A stretch of 24,980 nucleotides of DNA from Bacteroidales bacterium UBA1077 (lineage in GTDB: Bacteria > Bacteroidota > Bacteroidia > Bacteroidales > UBA932): contig DCCQ01000091.1 of NCBI GenBank assembly GCA_002314195.1, forward strand, positions 3,547-28,526, written 5' to 3'. Position 1 is the first letter of the stretch; each line of letters begins with the position of its first letter. A program made the translations under genes and the position numbers. Under the pieces are notes generated by a model. It was not told the origin of the DNA and searched no databases. It saw only the letters and a program-made list of their open reading frames with translations. Below, piece by piece: positions 24,673-24,980 of this stretch.

Positions 24673-24980
24673 GTGTCCGGGAGAATCGTCATAACAGGAT
24701 CTGGAATCATCTCTGCCATCGGGGTGGGGAAGGAGGAGACATTGCGTTCCCTTGCCGCCCGCAGAAGCGGCGTCGGGAGCCTCAGACATCTTCAGACCGC
24801 TCACTCTGGCCTTCCTTGCGGGGAGGTGAATATGTCCGACTGGGAACTCAAGAACGCTCTCGGGCTTCCTTTAGGCAGGATTGTCCCTCGGACAACATTG
24901 TTTGGAATCATGGCAGTCAAAGAGGCAATGGAGGAGGCCGGAGTCAAAGGTTTGGAGCGTTCGGCCTTGATCTCGGGAAC
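24673..24980 (+). CDS. beta-ketoacyl synthase, 5' part (runs off the window)
   Basis: An open frame from GTG 24673, directly after the ACP stop TAA, to the window end (102 complete codons). It reads VSGRIVITGSGIISAIGVGK, the standard first strand and glycine turn of FabF-type ketosynthases, then GIMAVKEAMEEAG near residue 77-90. The active-site Cys and His lie beyond the window. The GTG start is chosen because the conserved ITGSGIISAIG begins only a few residues after it. An internal ATG at 24832 with GGGGAGG upstream would remove the conserved N terminus. Probably the second condensing enzyme of the pigment cluster. Confidence 0.85.
   Translation, partial: MSGRIVITGSGIISAIGVGKEETLRSLAARRSGVGSLRHLQTAHSGLPCGEVNMSDWELKNALGLPLGRIVPRTTLFGIMAVKEAMEEAGVKGLERSALISG

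Noticed and set aside
24832..24834. Internal ATG with a good Shine-Dalgarno as the ketosynthase start
   Set aside because: It would delete the conserved ITGSGIISAIG opening; GTG 24673 keeps the family N terminus and abuts the ACP stop.
1..24980. CRISPR array, tRNA, rRNA, insertion sequence or prophage
   Set aside because: No regular direct repeats, no cloverleaf-like sequence, no transposase or integrase frame; the window is densely packed with ordinary genes.

Overview
The window looks like a chromosome segment of a Bacteroidota bacterium, probably order Bacteroidales. Three things point there: several start sites are preceded by the TAnnTTTG -7 element of the Bacteroidota primary sigma factor (TATATTTG, TAATTTTG, TAACTTTG, TATCTTTG); Shine-Dalgarno sequences are sparse; and the gene set is typical (paired membrane-anchored M23 peptidases next to a small MerR protein, Nif3 next to a C4 zinc-ribbon protein, rseC-rnfBCDGEA, and a tyrosine ammonia-lyase like the one of Flavobacterium johnsoniae). 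Base composition is moderate, in the low-to-mid 50s percent GC by eye. The genus cannot be named from this. There is no gene-free stretch over about 130 bases and I see no rRNA, tRNA, CRISPR or insertion sequence.

Layout. (1) 18-5798, minus strand: alaS, then one open frame joining an LptF/LptG permease to methionyl-tRNA formyltransferase, then thiamine pyrophosphokinase. (2) 5799-5927: divergent promoter region. (3) 5928-9849, plus strand: two tandem M23 peptidases, a MerR-type regulator, a Nif3-family protein, and a coiled-coil zinc-ribbon protein with its own promoter. (4) 9873-12220: dnaB overlapping a secreted DUF3108 protein. (5) 12222-17737: rseC and the complete six-subunit Rnf ion-translocating electron transport complex in the order B-C-D-G-E-A. 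(6) 17784-18266: a small predicted outer-membrane beta-barrel protein, closed by a strong hairpin terminator. (7) 18389 to the window end: a tightly coupled operon that I read as the 5' part of an aryl-polyene/flexirubin-type pigment cluster.

How region 7 should work (inference from known APE and flexirubin systems): a tyrosine ammonia-lyase makes 4-coumarate as starter; an O-methyltransferase-like enzyme could decorate the ring; two acyl carrier proteins carry the growing chain; a protein fusing a hotdog dehydratase to a ketosynthase, a short chain-length-factor-like protein and a second ketosynthase (cut by the window end) extend it; an HtrB-type acyltransferase could move the polyene onto a membrane lipid. 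The starter-activating ligase, ketoreductase and export genes are not in view and probably lie past 24980.

The most unusual observations are the LptG-Fmt open frame, the hotdog-ketosynthase fusion, the short ketosynthase-like protein without a catalytic Cys, and a striking excess of the hexamer GAATAT/ATATTC across coding and non-coding DNA on both strands.
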